DNA from: Bacteroidota bacterium
GTDB lineage: Bacteria; Bacteroidota; Bacteroidia; Bacteroidales; UBA1556
Direction of reading: 5' to 3'
Assembly (NCBI GenBank): GCA_003648395.1
Contig: QMPB01000194.1
Span: 1-7,621, forward strand
Length of the DNA: 7,621 nucleotides
Shown: in pieces, positions 7,122-7,621 of the stretch
How positions within the stretch are numbered: the first letter of the stretch is position 1
How the letters are laid out: each line of letters opens with the position of its first letter
Position numbers and translations under genes: made by a program
The notes under the pieces: model-generated
What the model was told of the DNA's origin: nothing
The model's input: only the letters and a program-made list of their open reading frames with translations
Databases searched by the model: none

Positions 7122-7448
7122 TAACACAAGTATGATTTTAATAAAAAACAAAAACACACAAAACAATCTATGATTTATTATTAGATTCTCTTTAAATCTC
7201 CATTGTTAAGCCTGCTTTTTATATAATAACTTATAAGATGTTTTACATCTATAATCTTGTTATTGTAAATACACTATACTTTATCTTATTAAATTTTAGC
7301 AACTTCTATTACGTTATATATTATTTAAAGTTTCATTAATTAAAAAACGCCTTATAGTAAGTTGATTTTGAGGAGGCTATGAAAGGAATAAATATAGAGT
7401 TAGTAACAAATAAGCTGAGTTCGTTATAAACTATACTTTGGTATATCT
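7122..7448. other. Intergenic stretch without a recognised gene
   Basis: About 330 bases of strongly AT-rich sequence between the terminator of the right-hand gene and the promoter candidate of gene 4511-7018. Stops are dense in all frames. The only structure seen is a nested dyad at 7226-7263 (AGATGT-TTT-ACATCT inside ATAAC...GTTAT), a short TATAC-TTTG-GTATA dyad near 7432-7445, and a 16-codon open frame at 7379-7429 that is too short to call. Confidence 0.6.
7226..7263. repeat. Nested inverted repeat in the intergenic region
   Basis: AGATGT (7236-7241) and ACATCT (7245-7250) pair around TTT. Outside them ATAAC...AAGAT pairs imperfectly with ATCTTGTTAT (7254-7263). No T-run follows on either strand. 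In such AT-rich DNA part of this could arise by chance. Confidence 0.35.
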
Positions 7449-7512
7449 AAAAAAAACTCCCATCCTCAAATTAGCCAATTAAATTTTGGCAATAATTTAA
7501 GAATGGGAGTTT
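7449..7512 (-). terminator. Strong intrinsic terminator of the right-hand gene
   Basis: On the minus strand AAACTCCCAT (7503-7512) pairs perfectly with ATGGGAGTTT (7454-7463). Counting G-U pairs, the stem continues for about ten more base pairs, with a further GCCAA/TTGGC hairpin at its tip. The 3' arm runs directly into eight Ts (7449-7456). It starts 25 bases after the stop codon at 7537. The plus strand lacks an equal T-run, so it acts on leftward transcription. Confidence 0.88.
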
Positions 7513-7536
7513 ATTAAACTTCTATTCTAGGTTAAC

Positions 7537-7621
7537 CTATTCTACTATAAGCTTTCTATAGCTAACAGCTCCAGTCTTTGACTCTACAAACATCATCATA
7601 TAGATTCCTGTTTCTAAAGAC
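7537..7621 (-). CDS. C-terminal end of a T9SS cargo protein (5' part outside window)
   Basis: The last 27 codons and a TAG stop are visible: S-L-E-T-G-I-Y-M-M-M-F-V-E-S, then K-T-G-A-V-S-Y-R-K-L-I-V-E. This is the typical end of a T9SS type A sorting domain (L-x-x-G-I/V-Y ... K-L-I/F-V), matching the GLYFLKI...KFMKV and LGVYYLRI ends of the two complete neighbours. The rest of the protein, and so its function, is outside the window. A strong terminator follows 25 bases later, so this gene ends its own transcription unit. Confidence 0.8.
   Translation of the reverse strand, partial: SLETGIYMMMFVESKTGAVSYRKLIVE

Noticed and set aside
7379..7429. Plus-strand 16-codon open frame (MKGINIELVTNKLSSL) preceded by GAGGAGG
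   Set aside because: The Shine-Dalgarno-like sequence is striking, but Bacteroidota rarely rely on it, the frame is very short, no good promoter is visible and no downstream plus-strand gene exists for it to lead.
7432..7445. TATAC-TTTG-GTATA as a promoter or hairpin
   Set aside because: The arms are only five bases in AT-rich DNA, and the box is off the TAnnTTTG spacing with no -33 element.
1..7621. CRISPR array, transposase, toxin-antitoxin or defence genes
   Set aside because: No regularly spaced direct repeats, transposase motifs or small paired genes were found; all coding capacity is taken by secreted T9SS-type proteins.

Overview
This window is AT-rich and carries only minus-strand genes. 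It comes from a member of the Bacteroidota; the genus cannot be read from it. Three signs support this. Three of the genes begin with a signal peptide. The three genes whose C-termini are visible end in the type IX secretion system (T9SS) type A sorting domain, with the YPNP motif visible in the two complete ones. Two proteins also carry the Bacteroidota fibronectin-like module just before that tail (W-S-T-x-x-E/F ... YY-K/R-LKQ).

In transcription order (right to left) the layout is as follows. (D) 7537-7621 holds the last 27 codons of a T9SS cargo gene, followed by a strong intrinsic terminator at 7449-7512. (C) 4511-7018 is a complete 835-residue secreted protein: LamG/concanavalin-like lectin domain, beta-solenoid-like region with an internal repeat, fibronectin-like module, T9SS tail. 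An intrinsic terminator follows at 4371-4401. (B) 1441-4110 is a complete 889-residue C10 (streptopain/SpeB-type) cysteine protease with an N-terminal Spi-type inhibitory propeptide and a C-terminal extension of Ig/FN3-like, LamG, fibronectin-like and T9SS domains. Its only workable start is TTG. (A) 1-1360 is the N-terminal 453 residues of a third LamG plus beta-solenoid protein, running off the left edge. Gap D-C is 517 bp and gap C-B is 400 bp; both hold terminators, dyads and weak promoter candidates. Gap B-A is only 80 bp and shows no terminator.

Together this looks like a locus of exported or surface-attached T9SS cargo: adhesin-like LamG/solenoid proteins beside a protease that carries a close paralogue of the same LamG domain. 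A and C share nearly identical 5' ends (signal-peptide codons and parts of the leader), so they probably arose by duplication. The most interesting points are the protease's altered secondary active-site residues, the shared LamG module, the shared leader, and two inverted repeats in the gaps. No mobile element, CRISPR array, tRNA or rRNA was seen.
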